From positions 2,944,598-3,008,597 of the forward strand of contig OX442432.1 of NCBI GenBank assembly GCA_949361645.1: a DNA stretch of 64,000 nucleotides. The letters are read 5' to 3'. The notes below the pieces were generated by a model. It worked only from the letters and a program-made list of their open reading frames with translations. It did not search any database and had not been told where the DNA came from. The stretch is from Spongilla lacustris. Taxonomy: Eukaryota > Porifera > Demospongiae > Spongillida > Spongillidae. This document shows, piece by piece, positions 45,457 to 56,906 of the stretch. Position 1 is the stretch's first letter; the number at the start of each line of letters is the position of its first letter. The position numbers and the translations under genes were made by a program.

Positions 45457-47595
45457 ACACATACACACACTTGAATAAACACACATTATTGTCATGAACT
45501 ACATGTTTGTGTATCTGTACACTAAGTTAAGCAAGATGATAAAAACCTTTCATTTTGCTATAACATTATTAGAACCTTGTGCTAAACACAGAACATCAAG
45601 CTAATAATACAAGTAGTCAGAAACAGCATCACCTGACACATCATCAGCCATCACCTGACACATCATCAACCATCACCTGACACATCATCAGCCATCACCT
45701 GACACATCATCAGCCATCACCTGACACATCATCAACCATCACCTGACACATCATCAGCCATCACCTGACACATCATCAACCATCACCTGACACATCATCA
45801 GCCATCACCTGATATGTCATCAACCATCACCTGACCCTTGTCTTATACACTGCAGGGATCATGTCTCAGAGGTTTTGTTTGATGGCCTTGATGGGAACTC
45901 TCTTCAAAGCTGCATTCTGGAATCACTTGTAAAGGTGTGCACATGATTGCTTCACATTGAGTATGTCTTTGTTCAGTGTGTACTGCTGGGTGGGGGGGGG
46001 GGGGGGGGGGGATTGGCAGGATAATGGGATATGGGTATCAATTTACAAGTCAATTTGTTCACTTGTTCAGCTATTGTTTGTGTTTTTACCCTGTTGAGGA
46101 AGGTATGACCTTTGTAAATATTATGACACATTCGTTGTAAAGACATAGTCTGACAGCTAGGGACTTTAATGTCTATCTGTGCAAGCACCACGTTCCCCAG
46201 GGGTAACGTGTATAACATAAAATGTATGGAGCACAATCAGTTAGATGTTAGGATCAGATAATAATGCCACATAGTGAAGGATTTGTGCATAACCATTATA
46301 TCTAGTGCAAGTTAGAAACCAGCAAATGTGTGTTACCCTTGGGGAACATTCGTTCCCCAAGGGTAACGCGTGATCATTTAAACATTAAACCAAAGAACAT
46401 AATAAATCTTATGACTTAGGTAGCTGGTAAAATACTGGTAAAAGCTAAATATCAGGATGGATACAAGCCAGGCTGTCCTTTGCCATTTTGAGGGCCACTG
46501 ATCCACAAGTATGTCTTTGAGGATCCCAAACCAAATGGAGAAGTGGGACAGGATTTGACGATGGAGCTGGACTACCAGAACTTACATGTACATATTGAGA
46601 TGTGTGTGTTGTGTGCGTGGTGTGTGCCTGCAAAAGTATCAGTGTGTGCACTTTAAAATTATAATGAAATCAATGTTTAAATTTGTATACGTAAATATCA
46701 TGGAGTACACTTGGTAAGCTGTGTTCAGTAATTATCCCACTCACACTAAAGTACTGCACATATACTTGTTTGTGTACTGGATTGTTCACCACACCATATG
46801 TGTAGTCACCAGTTGTACTAAGCGTGTTTGATATTATTACACAATTAGTCTACATGTATATATGGCTGTTGCTGTGGTAGAGTCTGTACAGTACATGTAC
46901 GCTCTTGTATCCCAGTTATGTGTGTTACTTGTAATACCATTTCGTACATGTACCGCAGTGTCCCATTGACACAAGAAGGCAACTTGCTGAAAACATCATT
47001 GTGGTTGGTGGGTCTGCATCACTTCTAGGTCTCAAGTAAGTACAATATCAAACTACCCCTACAAGCATATTAAAGATTTTAGGCATATTCACTTCATAGC
47101 ACTGACAATTGGCAGTGGCCCAGGGATATGGTGTATATACCATAAAAATTATTAATGTCTCACAGATTTATTTTACTCATTGCCACAAAGTGTGGCCAGT
47201 TGAGTCACCTTTGAAATGCCATATCCACAGGCACCGTTTGAAGTCGGAGATGGACCACTTACTCGAGCAGAACCACTTCCATTCATTACGTAGCCTTACG
47301 TATAAATTCCACAACCCACCCATTCACGAGAACTCGGTGGCGTGGCTTGGTGGTAAGGCAAGCTGCAATCATGGTGTAGCTTAAGATTTTACTGCATCAC
47401 ACAGGGTCTATATTTGGGTCCTCTGATGTTGCAATATTGGAGCGGGGACTGACGAGGGAGAGATACAAGGACCTGGGCATGCTACCAGACTGGACCTCAC
47501 GTGACCCTCTGTGTAGAGAGCAGCGAAAGCCCATGCCAGGGCGCAAGGCTTTGCCTTTAACCCCAGCACCACTCCAGGGTGTCATGGAAACATAA
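43122..47595 (+). CDS. ACTR10: actin-related protein 10 (dynactin pointed-end subunit Arp11)
   Basis: Thirteen exons, all phase-consistent: 43122-43216, 43540-43612, 43673-43758, 43834-43942, 44002-44109, 44291-44358, 44513-44595, 44950-44985, 45287-45395, 45856-45934, 46959-47035, 47231-47352 and 47405-47595. The protein starts MADPKGTRLITSSSLSQEKG, and actin-fold motifs follow in order: TVVIDIGRVYTKIGVSGEAA, NPKDYRVVIVESFICSESFR, MPSHLLCLFTVGRQSALVMD, VYEGIPVMVGWQ, CPIDTRRQLAENIIVVGGSA and NSVAWLGGSIFGSSDVAILE. This is the conserved ACTR10 layout, at the pointed end of the Arp1 filament in dynactin, which links dynein to cargo. The gene looks intact. Several introns carry microsatellites or minisatellites. 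It is convergent with MRPL33 (199 bp between stop codons). Confidence 0.95.
44119..44207. repeat. (GT)n microsatellite in ACTR10 intron
   Basis: Almost pure GT dinucleotides starting 10 bp after the donor site of the exon ending at 44109. Confidence 0.95.
44842..44938. repeat. (CA)n microsatellite in ACTR10 intron
   Basis: About 48 CA units ending only 11 bp before the exon that starts at 44950, so it replaces the usual pyrimidine tract region. Confidence 0.95.
45007..45257. repeat. 27-bp minisatellite in ACTR10 intron
   Basis: About nine copies of CCATGCCTGCTGTGGTACTGTACATAC with single-base variants and two truncated units near 45200 and 45235. It ends 30 bp before the next exon. Confidence 0.9.
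45422..45475. repeat. (CA)n microsatellite in ACTR10 intron
   Basis: CACA tract with two interrupting ATACAC units, 27 bp after a donor site. Confidence 0.9.
45625..45835. repeat. 22-bp minisatellite in ACTR10 intron
   Basis: About nine copies of CATCAGCCATCACCTGACACAT, with GCC/ACC alternation. It ends 20 bp before the exon starting at 45856. Confidence 0.9.
45992..46012. repeat. poly(G) tract in ACTR10 intron
   Basis: About 20 G after GCTGGGT, in the long intron between 45934 and 46959. The same intron has two GTTACCCCTGGGGAACGT-like / GTTACCCTTGGGGAACAT motifs (about 46188-46208 and 46333-46370). Confidence 0.85.
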
Positions 47596-47794
47596 AGGGC
47601 ACTCCTAGATCCTATGGGTGTTAAATTGCTGGATCTATTTGGTATTCACAGTGTGTGTGCAAAAATTGAACAACATTATGTACAGTTTTGTTTCACCCGG
47701 TGCACGAAAGTGGTGAATGAAAATACGCATTCTGATGGTACACTTGACGACCTGTTCGTCGTATCAATATGCTTGCAATATAAAAGCAGTTCTA

Positions 47795-48086
47795 TCACTT
47801 TTTAGTTTCCACAAAAAGAACATGCTTTCTAACTGCAGGGAGAAAGAGAAAAGTTACGTTCTTATGCACGTGTTTTGAAACCCACATACAATCTGCAGAC
47901 CTACCAACGGGATCGTATTTTCTCAGTGTCATCGCGTCCTTCGCTCTTGGTTTTCTGATGCTGTAATAAAAGCCTGTACCCGCTGCGCTTAATAATCGAG
48001 CAACAATGGTCCTGAGAGGAAAAGCAATTACATACTCCTGTCCACCCCGTGCCGAGATAAACTAACCTGGTTTTGCCCTTCGCCAT
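47795..48086 (-). CDS. MRPL33: mitochondrial large-subunit ribosomal protein bL33m
   Basis: Three exons on the minus strand: 48086-48067, 48011-47905 and 47832-47795, introns of 55 and 72 bp, GT-AG and in phase. The 54-residue protein starts MAKGKTRTIVARLLSAAGTG, continues FYYSIRKPRAKDAMTLRKYD, and ends VRKHVLFVETKK. Length and motifs (AAGTGF, KYDPVV, RKHVLF) fit bL33 of the mitochondrial ribosome. It shares a 75-bp start-to-start gap with TMED10. Confidence 0.95.
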
Positions 48087-48161
48087 GCGTACTAGTACCA
48101 AATGATTGGAACTAATCTTTCATTATTAAAGCATTATTAACTGTAATAATTTGCTGTAACA
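48087..48161. promoter_or_regulatory. putative bidirectional promoter, MRPL33/TMED10
   Basis: Only 75 bp separate the divergent start codons. The sequence is AT-rich (CATTATTAAAGCATTATTAA, then a TGTAATAATT stretch) with no clear TATA box. Transcription start sites, and hence 5' UTR overlap, cannot be seen. Confidence 0.6.
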
Positions 48162-50232
48162 ATGGTCTCCACAACGGTATGGACTTGGAGGCTTTTCAGC
48201 CTGTTTGGCCTTTGGGGAACGGTTATTTCAATATCGTTCACGGTGGAGCCAGATGTGAAGAAATGTATCCGGGAAGAAGTACACAAGGATGTCCTTGTGG
48301 TAGGGAATTACGATCTTTCTGATGTGCCTGGACAGATTACCGACATTACGGTAAGCTCTAGGTACCCTGCCACTTGTATATATGATTTAATAGTAAAGAA
48401 ACGTACCAGTTCCTTGTCCTGCCTTCTAATTGTAGCGCACCACTGTATTTTGTTTTTGTTTTGAAACAATCGTGTACCAGTGTCAATTATTTTGCTGATC
48501 TTAAAGGTCTCAGACTCCAAGGGGCACACTCTTTTCAATAAGGATGACGCTAAAAATGGCAAGTTTGCGTTCACCACAGAAGACTACGAGGTGTTCGAAG
48601 TTTGTTTTTCCACAAAACTTACGGGTGAGTCGTGTTCTGTACGTCCAGTTACTAGTACATAATGTTTAAGTTGGCGTGTGCATCTGTCATGTTGTGCATG
48701 GAGACTAAACAAGCGAACCATAATGGAGCAAGTGGAAGGAACCACCATGTTTTAATAATCTCTTGTTGTGTCATTTGCGGCGGCTTTCACAGGAAGTGTA
48801 TTAAATATAATTGAAATCCACATGTCACCAGTGACAGCAGTGATTTTTCTCGTCTGTTGAAAGAAAAGAAACCACAAAGCAAAGTTGATATTGCACCACT
48901 TGTGTTGTACTGTGATCTGCATATTCAGCACCAAGCCAAGTGTTGCATGTGTTCTACACTACATGTACAAGGCTGTGTATTTTTGCATATTTAGTATATG
49001 TATGTGGTATTTGGGGCACTGACATGTATGATGTCTGCAGGCGGTGGTGACAAGGCTGCAACAAGAGATGTAACCCTACATCTGAAGCATGGTGTGGAGG
49101 CAAAGAATTATGAAGATGTAAGTTTTCATGTCAATATTTTCATTTTGCGTGGTTTGTAACTTTGGTGCCCATCTAATTCTTTGCTGAAGAATGTGTCCTG
49201 TACTGCGTGATGTGGTAACGTATACAGTGTGCATAATCACACTTAAATTTTAACAATTAAGCAGTTGCCTAGAGTATGGTAGATCAAGCCATTTAAATTT
49301 TCGTTGATACAGTCCTAAAACTACAGGCAGCTTTGTTTTGCTAGTTATGACATGCTTTGTTGAAGGGACATGGACATGTATAGAGTAACAAAACCATCGT
49401 GTTGACATTTGTTTCGGAGAAAAGAGCTGTATCCACGAAAATTAAGAACATCTTGATCTACAGTTTTGACCATACCATGTCCCTAAGTGAGGTGAGGCAT
49501 AGCAGCAGCTACCTGGCCTTGTCATGTACTCTACCATGATTTAATTTACATTCACAATGGCCTGGAATACTATAATTAAGAGGCTGGAACAAGTTTGTAT
49601 TGCGGTTTATCGGCCCTGCAAAGTTACGTTGGCTTAGTAGGGACAGCCATTCATTTGGCAGGTATGGACTGTGGTCTGGTCTGAAGTCTGCTGATTGGTT
49701 GGGTACAGCAGGGTGTGCTTAGTCCATGATATTGGCACATGTACTTCATAATTTTCTGTTGTCTATAACTGCAAGGGTACACATCGTCATGTATATACTT
49801 CATTTGACACAGCATTCATGATACTGATTGCATTCCAGTTTGCAGAGCTAAGAGGCACTAATGAACACTGTGTATATGCAATTGTGACCTGTGTAGCCAT
49901 GCATCTTTATTTGCTTCAACAATCAGGTTGCAAAGGCTGAGAAGTTGAAGCCAATGGAGATGGAGCTGCGCAGACTGGAGGATCTCGCTGAATCTATCGT
50001 GAACGACTTTGCCTACATGCGTGCCAGAGAGCAGGAGATGAGAGACACCAATGGTATGTATGTCCTCTGGGCATCAAAATAATAGCTTGTTATTTGGTTT
50101 GTCACTACAGAATCGACCAACTCGCGTGTCCTATACTTCAGTATTTTCTCTATGGTCTGCCTGGTGTTCCTCGCTGCTTGGCAGATTTTCTATCTTCGTC
50201 GTTTTTTCCAAGCAAAGAAGCTGATAGAATAG
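48162..50232 (+). CDS. TMED10: p24 cargo receptor, TMED10-like
   Basis: Five exons in phase: 48162-48350, 48507-48624, 49041-49117, 49927-50053 and 50111-50232, about 210 codons. A signal peptide ([17 protein letters not shown]) precedes a GOLD domain ([40 protein letters not shown]). A coiled coil follows ([20 protein letters not shown]), then one membrane helix ([20 protein letters not shown]). The tail [11 protein letters not shown] has the FF (COPII) and dilysine-type (COPI) signals. This is the p24-delta architecture for ER-Golgi cycling. Intact. The next gene starts 274 bp downstream on the same strand. Confidence 0.95.
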
Positions 50233-50506
50233 TGAATTGTCTTCAATGCAGGTGCTTTCTCCCTTTCAGTATTGGCATAATGAAGACTTCATACATGTAT
50301 ATCATTGTTCATAGTAATTTCATTTCTTTTCAACATCATACGTTTACATTGTAGACCGTATACGTACACGTCGTAAGTCTCCCACGTGATCATCTGGGAA
50401 CGAGGTGGTGACCTGATCGTTTTTTGCTTGCACAAATCACCCCACGGTAACACCTTTGCGCGCGCTTTATTTCTTTTCTTCTTCTTGTGCGGTACTTTTG
50501 AATTAA

Positions 50507-51346
50507 ATGTTGTTTTATGCAGCACTAGTGGCTGCCGCTCTAGGCTGCGGCTACGTTATACGGCTACTTTTCGTGGACACTGAAAGCTCAGCGGGTGCAT
50601 CGATCGACGATTTCCTTAAAGATCCTCCACCAGGTGCGTAAGTTATAACGACAATGAGCCAAAATGCATGGTGCAAAACCCCGATACAGTGTGTATAATG
50701 AAAGCACTGCCCCTCCTACCGGACACAAAATAATATAAATCAAAGGACGAAACACAACATAAAAATAGATCTTAAAATTTACATGTACTTAAGGGAAAGG
50801 TTTTAACTTGACCAACTTTCAGAGGCAAATGCCGAACCACAGCCAGGTTCTGACCGAAGGAAATATTGCACAAAATACTCCGAACCAGGGCAACAAATAC
50901 TAATTCTCTTCGGAACGGAATATGGCTTTAGCGAGGAAGTTGCAAGGAAACTGTTCGACAGGATAATCGAAACCCACTCAGATGTGCCACTTCAGCCCAG
51001 AATATTGAATGCCAAATATTTCGAAAAAGTTGAATTCGACAAAGAACAACTTCTTTTATGTGCGTTTTCAACTTGTGGGGATGGTGAGTTGTGATCAGCA
51101 GCCAATGAGTCTAATAAGATCATATTTACAACATGCATTTTCTCACATAGGAGCGATACCAACAGATGCAAGGAGTTTTATGGATCGACTGGAGTCTGAG
51201 AAGAGTCCAAACCTATCTCATATTCACTATTCTGTATTGGCACTTGGCGATTCAAATTATCCTCACTACTGTGCATGCGGAAAGAAGCTTGATGCCAGGT
51301 AACAGTGTGGTGTAACCCACAGTAGTGAGTACTAACTTCACAAACA

Positions 51347-51395
<49 letters not shown>

Positions 51396-53136
51396 TTTCA
51401 GCTTTGGGGGCTAAAAATGTGTGCAATCGCATAGATGTGGACCAGGAGGATGCTTCTAGTATCAACAAGTGGTTTGACCAAGTGTTGCGTGTGCTCCCAA
51501 CTTTGAAGATGGACACTGCTATGGACTACCTTGACCTCTCGGCAGACCAAATGGAGGATGGTTTCAGCAAACGAATGCCATATTCAGCAAAAATACAGGT
51601 AGTAGCCATTGAAGTCCTATAGTGATAGATATGAGAAGTACTTTTTCTTTAAAGGTTAAGTACCCATTAACGGTGACTAATACGCCAGATGACAGGGAAA
51701 CTGTTCATTTGGAGTTTGATCTCACTGAAAGTGGTTTGAACTACACTTGTGGGGATGCAATCGGAGTGTACCCTCTAAATAACCCTCGTGATGTTAATGA
51801 CATCATAACTGCCCTCCACGTTCAGCCAACTCATCAGACATTTATTCCATCATTCTCCTACCAACCAATTCCAACTGGAAAATCAATGAGCTTGAAGGAA
51901 GCATTGCTCCAGTACTACGACTTGAAGACATTGAAACCAGAGCTAGTACAGCTACTTGCCTTCTCTTGTACTGATAGCAAGGAGAAAGCAAAGGGGCAGC
52001 AACTTCTGGGAGCTGGGGTAAGTTGGGTTTCATTTTACTTGTACTGGTGAGGATCACAGTTGTATTTTTTTTACAAAAGCATTCTAGACAAAATCAGGAG
52101 TTGACCACTTACATTTCCGAAAGGGAGCTGATTGATGTGCTGCAAGATTTTTCCTCGTTTACTTGTTCGGTTGATAGCATACTGCAGCAGTTAAGAGGTC
52201 TGCAGCCCCGCTACTACTCCATTGCATCGTCACCACTGAAGGTTAATTTTTGTGCATGCAAACGCTGCATGCAGTCACCGCAGATGGTCAATTTTGCAGG
52301 GCTTGAATGCTGTGTGTGTCTGTGCAGCTGTTGTTAGGTATTCACTTCTGGACAAGCCTCGCTCTGGGGTTTGCACCAGTCACTTTCAAGACCGTGTATC
52401 TGTAGGGGAGTGCTGTCCCGTGTTTATTAGTCGTAACCCTGACTTCAGGCTGCCTCAAGACGGCAGCATACCGATCATTATGATTGGTCCTGGTACAGGC
52501 ATTGCACCATTCCGAGCATTCATTCAGGAGCGAGGTTAGTTATATACTCTAGCGATCTCTCTGGCAACAACCTTGTGCTGCTATCTGCTTCAATTTAGTT
52601 TTGACAAATGCATCTGGAGAGAACAGGTTGTATTTTGGATGCCGCCATCGACTGAAAGATTTCCTGTACCGAGAAGAACTGGGTAGGTGTAATGACGGGT
52701 TTCTAATTCCCATTAGATAAGCACATTAGCTTATCCAATCAAAATGTACATTGCATATTGCTTTTTATTCTGACGTAGAGAGCTGGGGCATGGCTGGAAA
52801 TTTAGTACTACGAACAGCATTCTCCCGAGACCAAGTCAGAAAAGTGTATGTACAGGATCTGATCACTGAGGATGGTGGTACATTGTGGCAACTAATTGAG
52901 GTAAGGATGCTGGCCCATCATAAACTCAACTGATCACAGCCTCCCTGTGATCATAATAGAAGCAAAGTGCTCACATATATGTCTGTGGAGATGCCTCCAA
53001 CATGGCTAAGGATGTCCACACTGCTCTGCTGAAGGTGTTTATGGAACATGGAGGTCTCAGCAACTCTCAGGCAGCAGAGTATCTGGAGGCACTAGGGAAA
53101 AAAGCTAGATATGAAAGGGATGTTTGGGTGACCTGA
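50507..53136 (+). CDS. membrane-anchored NADPH diflavin reductase, CysJ/CPR-like
   Basis: Ten exons in phase: 50507-50633, 50823-51083, 51151-51298, 51394-51598, 51655-52017, 52080-52241, 52300-52534, 52599-52682, 52779-52900 and 52960-53136; about 628 codons. Met-1 opens an N-terminal helix ([20 protein letters not shown]), a likely ER anchor. The FMN domain follows ([41 protein letters not shown]). The FAD domain has [17 protein letters not shown] and [10 protein letters not shown]. The NADPH domain has [48 protein letters not shown] and the C-terminal YERDVWVT. It transfers electrons NADPH-FAD-FMN to a heme or sulfite-type partner. NADPH-domain wording is closest to bacterial CysJ by memory, but the anchor is CPR-like. 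Partner unknown. All key motifs are present. Confidence 0.9.
51344..51391. repeat. (CA)n microsatellite abutting a splice acceptor
   Basis: CA repeat running directly into the AG (51392-51393) of the acceptor for the exon at 51394. There is no separate polypyrimidine tract. Confidence 0.9.
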
Positions 53137-53205
53137 TGTTGTCCAACATTGTTAGAACTGTTCCACTTTAAACTGTAAAATTATTGTATTATTTATACTA
53201 TCATA

Positions 53206-53821
53206 CGAGGGGGGGGGGGGGGCATGAAAAACTGTATGGATCCCATCGTCCAACATTGTAGAGCTTAACGAGAGGATTGCGAATCTGCTTTCAAAATCAA
53301 AATCGGACGTAAAATACAAGGGGTCAAAAAAGGGGGGCGTAGGGGTACCACCCTACGCCCATTACATTTTCGTATTTTTTGCTTCGTTTCGGATTTACAC
53401 GGGAGTAGCATTGATATATTCTTCCCAGCTAAAGAACGTCACTGCGATCTCACATATAATCGCTAGACACACTTGTAAAACGGTATTTAACGTTTAACCC
53501 CCTAGTGGCTATTTCCTATTTCGTTTAGCAATAAGAAATAACCACTAGGGGGTTAAACGTTAAATCTCTCACTGACGGTTTTACAAGTGTCTATCGATTA
53601 TGTGTGAGATCTCAGTGAAGTTCTTTAGCTGGGAGGAATATATCAATGCTACTCTCGTGTAAATCCGAAACGAAACAAAAAAGATACGAAAATGTAATGG
53701 GCGTAGCCGCGTAGGCTTGTATCTTTTTTTCTTTTACGTCCGATTTTTATTTTTAAGGCAGATTCGTAATCCTCTCGTTAAGGTCTACAAAGTTGGACGA
53801 TGGGGTCCTTACAGTTTTTCT

Positions 53822-53873
<52 letters not shown>

Positions 53874-53881
53874 CTCCCTCG
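53206..53881. mobile_element. 676-bp long-TIR MITE with 8-bp target duplication
   Basis: Flanked by CTATCATA at 53198-53205 and 53882-53889. Ends CGAGGGGG… and …CCCTCG. Long inverted arms (about 300 bp each: ATGAAAAACTGTATGGATCC, ATCGTCCAACATTGTAGAGC and inverse). The centre is a palindrome around CACTAGGGGGTTAAACGTTA. A poly(G) run at the left end (53208-53222) pairs with a longer poly(C) run at the right (53825-53870). Confidence 0.9.
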
Positions 53882-54095
53882 CTATCATAATGCTTTTTTT
53901 TTAATTTCAATATGAGAGCATGTATGATTTGTCAGCCACATAGAGGCCAAGCCTTCCAAATATATGTATACTGCTAGCTGCTGGTATGTGTGCTACCCAT
54001 ACAAGAGGTAATGTAAACGCTTTTTTCCTTTACATTTTCCTTTACATTAAATTCACAACATTTCTATTCAGTTTAGCCATAATAGTAATTGGGAC

Positions 54096-56511
54096 AATGA
54101 TACTTCACATGTAAAAAAATGTTATAAAAATCCTTTGCGTTTGGATCATTATAACTTCCCAACGGCTAACACTATCAACTTCCTAGCTGTTTTAATTGCT
54201 TTATACCACACCATTTCTCTATAGTATGGTAATATACATGCCAGTATTGCAACGTCCGATACTCCACTGGGTTCGCCATAACTTTCGGTAGGAGTTATCA
54301 AATCGCTTCGAATACGGTTTGTAAATAGAGAGGTCCCTTAGCTATTAGATTGTTCTGTTCGTTTAATTTTTATGCCATCCGTTCCGGATTTGGAGATACA
54401 GTAGACGTACACGTTTTCCCGCTCAGTTGATTCGCGGGGGGGGGGGGGGGGGGGGGGCAAACTTTGATCAGACACGTAGGAAGTAGTTGAAATATGGTCA
54501 GGCGCAGAGTCCCAGAAACTAAAACATTTCCTACAATGTCTGCATTTTTGGCCGGCTCAAGATGACAGGCCGGAAAAGAGCTATGCATTTTTTTTTAGCA
54601 CTGAAATCCTCGGAACAGAAGCAATTCGCGTCCCTGACAGCATTTTTTGCTGGCATGTCTGATGGCAAGACCTTCTCATCCCCATTGCAAGTAGATCCTT
54701 CACTGAAAAGGCGGTAGATCATCTTGAATCAACCCCTGTCTATAATTGCCAGGGCTACATTAATAACATAGAACTCTGCCCGAAAGTACAAGTAGCGGCA
54801 CACAATTAAAGGATCTGATGTAGCTTAGCTACTGTAGCTAAAAGTGGTTTTAGCATATTATATTCATAACTAGTCATTTGGCTGAAACGCTAAATTCAGT
54901 GGTTCTGAATCACGGGGTAGCGAGTTCGAATCCTGCAAAGATTGGTGATTTTTCACCCGAGGAGTTTGGCAAAATAAAGAGGGTTTGGGCCCGCCTCTCA
55001 TCCTCCCATGATGCAGGTTTGAGAGCTTGACTGCCCCGCTAGATTCCCACTTCGACAAATAATCGCATTAGTCCGCTTCACATCCGCATAACGCCTACTG
55101 ATAGTAATTACTTTTTTTTTTTTCATTCATTTTGATCACATATTATTTCTATACCCATATTTTACGGCATAAGATTGATAGAGTCTTCAGCTTCTTTTTT
55201 TTTTTAAGATTTGGATTTGGTGTTTGCAGTGGAACGGTTGTGATATTAAGTAAGGTTCAGCCCGGTGAAAAGATATATATAAATTATTTTTCACTAAGTT
55301 GATACATTCAAATACAGGACTGACCGATGAAACGTAACGTCTGAACAACGCGAACAGGAAAGAGTCGCTGCGTCCTGCGAACCGCTATTCTCAACAAAGG
55401 ACAGTTGACATCGAAATATAAGCCAGCAGCAGCAGTAGCACTCGTATCATTAAAACAAGAAATTAATGCACAGGAACATAGGATGAAAACTTGCTAAAAT
55501 TTCAGTGTGTGCTCCATCATCAAACCTAGACCACATCGCCATGTCACTCTAGAAACCTCACAAACCTTTGCAAAAACACAGGCTAGCAGATATCAAGATT
55601 GCAAATGAACTTTTCCCTGCAGGGTTTAATAGCTATAATTATATGTACGCTTGATAAAATGCTCTGTGTAGGAGACCGTCAGGCGTCAGCTGATCATGAA
55701 ACAACAAACGGTTGTATTATAGTGTTTCGTTTTATGAATGCTATTAAAACTTCACGTCCAAGAATGTACTCCGCAGTTTTAATATTCATACCTGAATCTT
55801 TTTTTTTTTTTGTTTTTTTTTTTTTGTATTCATTATGCATATACATGTCAGTAGCATCAAAATAAAAATCTAAACATCATTAATTGTACATGTACATGTA
55901 CGAACGCGGCGCGTATAACCAATGTACTGATATACATTTTCAGCCGCTTCTGTAGGTGGACCTCGGGCGAAAAGTGGTTAGGCCATGGCCCGAATGTACG
56001 GCCCTGTTGATGGTCATCATGGGGAGGGTGCGGGATAGGGGTACCCCTCCCGCCCAGCCTGCTAGGGGAGTGCTGTAAGCTCCCGCATTGGGGTCAGGGG
56101 CTGTGCCCCAGACGCCAACGCTTTTTGCATTTAAAGACGCTACAAACTACACTACACGTAGAATCAGTGCAATTCATTAAAAAATCTGTAGTATCGCTGG
56201 TGTAAAAGTGGGAGGGGCATGGCCCCCCCACTTTTAAAAGTGGGGGGGACAGTTGCCCCCCTTTTCCTACGTAGTTTGTATCAACATAAAGGATGGCATA
56301 AAAATTCAATTTCATTACTCCTACATGTACTTCGCGAAAGTTTAAGTTTGAACCCGGTGGGGTTGCAACACTGGCATGGAGCCCCTAAATGTATTTTACC
56401 ATGGATAAATGGTGTGGTATGAAGTATTTAAAATAGGAAGTTGATAGCGTTAACCGTTGGGAAGTTATAATGATCCAAAAGCAAAGGATTTTTTTCTATG
56501 CGAAGTATCAT
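54096..56511. mobile_element. fold-back pair, family FB-1, enclosing 1.6 kb
   Basis: Left arm 54096-about 54440 and right arm about 56275-56511 are inverse relatives. AATGATACTTCACATGT… AACTTCCCAACGGCTAAC is on the left; GTTAACCGTTGGGAAGTTAT … GAAGTATCATT is on the right. The arm sequence (CGCCATAACTTTCGGTAGGA, ATAGAGAGGTCC) is shared with 19231-20080. The left arm is cut by a poly(G) run at 54437-54457. The interior holds the SINE-like repeat at 54880 and poly(T) tracts near 55798; no gene was recognised. Confidence 0.65.
54880..55062 (+). repeat. tRNA-derived SINE-like repeat, uninterrupted copy
   Basis: tRNA-like head with an A-box-like TGGCTGAAACG (54879-54889) and a B-box-like AGTTCGAATCC (54923-54933). 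The shared body follows (GATTTTTCACCCGAGGAGTT … GGGCCCGCCTCTCATCCTCC). It lacks the fold-back insertion seen in the copy at 31449-32890, so it serves as a related empty site. Confidence 0.65.
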
Positions 56512-56906
56512 TTTCTCGCTCGGAAACGAATAATTATAAGTAGGGCCGGGCCTGAGGACCAGAGGCACTGATCGTGAGGGCCTTTTGGAGATAAACACCC
56601 CCAAATCAATTGTGGTAGCAGAGTTATATGCCTGCCTTAGCTTGTTATTGATTAAATGATTTTAGAGCTAATGCGCGATCAATCCTGGTCTGCTCCTATC
56701 CAAAAAGAATCTGAACTGTGCGTGCATGTAGTTATTTGTGTAAGCATTTGTGTCTGTATGCTGTGCATCTCCTACAATCAGAGTACAGCTAGAAAAAATA
56801 AAATAAATATCCTTGTTAATTTTCCTATAAAGTCTCTCACAAATTTTTCCTATAAACCCTTTTCATCGCGTGAGCAATGACTTCATTCTAATTAAAATTA
56901 TTTTTT

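Noticed and set aside
53820..53870. Very long poly(C) tract as a functional telomere-like or regulatory signal
   Set aside because: It is the mirror of the poly(G) at the other end of the same MITE; its length is also prone to assembly error.
54901..54940. Genuine tRNA gene
   Set aside because: Only the A/B-box-like motifs are present; the acceptor stem does not close and the sequence continues into a repeated SINE body.
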